This document shows, piece after piece, positions 63,787 through 64,000 of a stretch of 64,000 bases of DNA (positions are counted from its first letter, which is position 1; every line of letters begins with the position of its first letter). Position numbers and translations under genes: made by a program. The notes below the pieces were generated by a model. That model saw nothing but the letters and a program-made list of their open reading frames with translations. It was not told where the DNA came from and ran no database searches. The stretch is taken from contig NZ_ATXF01000001.1 in NCBI RefSeq assembly GCF_000421545.1, forward strand, positions 1 through 64,000, read 5' to 3'. Source of the stretch: Agromyces italicus DSM 16388. GTDB taxonomy: Bacteria > Actinomycetota > Actinomycetes > Actinomycetales > Microbacteriaceae.

Positions 63787-64000
63787 TCAGCGCTTGTCGT
63801 CCGCGAGCAGGCGACTCGACTCGTCGTGCCAGCTATGCGCGATCTGCGAGAGCTTCTCCTGGTGCTTGCGACCGTGGTGCGCGCAGAAGAGGAGTTCGCC
63901 GCTCGCGACGACGACGCGGATGTACGCCTGCGCACCGCATGCATCGCAGCGGTCGAGCGCGGTGAGCTCGTAGGGGGTCTCGAGTTCATCGACCGCACCG
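63787..64000 (-). CDS. DUF7455 family zinc-binding protein, partial
   Basis: The frame is open from the window edge to the stop at 63787. It encodes at least 70 residues including ALDRCDACGAQAYIRVVVAS and LLFCAHHGRKHQEKL, a Cys/His pattern (CxxC...CxHH) consistent with a small zinc ribbon. This family is found in actinobacteria, typically near sigA, and has no known function. The start codon lies to the right of the window. Confidence 0.85.
   Translation of the reverse strand, partial: GAVDELETPYELTALDRCDACGAQAYIRVVVASGELLFCAHHGRKHQEKLSQIAHSWHDESSRLLADDKR

Overview
The window looks like chromosome of a high-GC actinobacterium, most likely of the family Microbacteriaceae. The assignment rests on the core gene set: a fabD-fabH-acpP-fabF cluster behind a FasR-type regulator and aceE, a DUF3145 gene beside it, glnA2-glnE-glnA, DUF4191-lipA-lipB, a DlaT-type acyltransferase with lpd and pepA, a PAC2 protein, a principal sigma factor with an Ala/Lys-rich N-terminus, and a murT-gatD pair. 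No species-level claim is made.

Positions 1 to about 23.6 kb are accessory DNA. They begin with a cut-off IS3 element inserted into a gene remnant. Next comes a type I Wadjet anti-plasmid system (jetA-jetB-jetC-jetD). Its SMC-like gene jetC is split by a 4.45-kb IS21-family element that carries istA, istB and three passenger genes. A 6-bp target duplication (AGCAGC) lets the original jetC be rebuilt exactly, with 1119 codons in frame. An XRE-regulator/nucleotidyltransferase pair of toxin-antitoxin type follows, then a 650-bp gap containing the 3' end of a tRNA-like sequence that could be an attachment-site scar. After that lies a compact type VII secretion module: an EssC-like ATPase with an FHA domain, a WXG100-like protein, an SseB-like protein, an EspC-like small protein, a toxin with a C-terminal TNT (NAD glycohydrolase) domain and a small probable immunity gene. 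A complete IS3 element abutting an IS256 transposase fragment closes the region.

From about 23.9 kb to the end the sequence is ordinary core chromosome. A minus-strand glbN-hmp-divIVA-like cluster (nitric oxide and oxygen handling) is followed by a zinc-ribbon nuclease-like gene and a divergent Pol I-like gene. Then come a PadR-type regulator, DUF3145, the fatty-acid cluster with fasR and aceE, a peroxiredoxin, tRNA-Val, a Nif3-like gene, a zinc-ribbon coiled-coil gene, rnpB, ppgK, map, panB and the glutamine synthetase block. lipA/lipB, a pseudokinase-like membrane protein, sucB/dlaT, lpd, pepA, PAC2, rpoD, murT, gatD and a partial DUF7455 gene complete it. Several convergent gene pairs are separated by strong hairpins.

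The least expected core feature is murT-gatD. The GatD homologue has glycine (residue 92) where the glutaminase nucleophile cysteine should be, and MurT has no cysteines, so the usual zinc ribbon is absent. Microbacteriaceae make group B peptidoglycan, in which the alpha-carboxyl of D-Glu carries the cross-bridge instead of an amide. This pair may therefore have been repurposed to attach an amino acid there. That function is inference.
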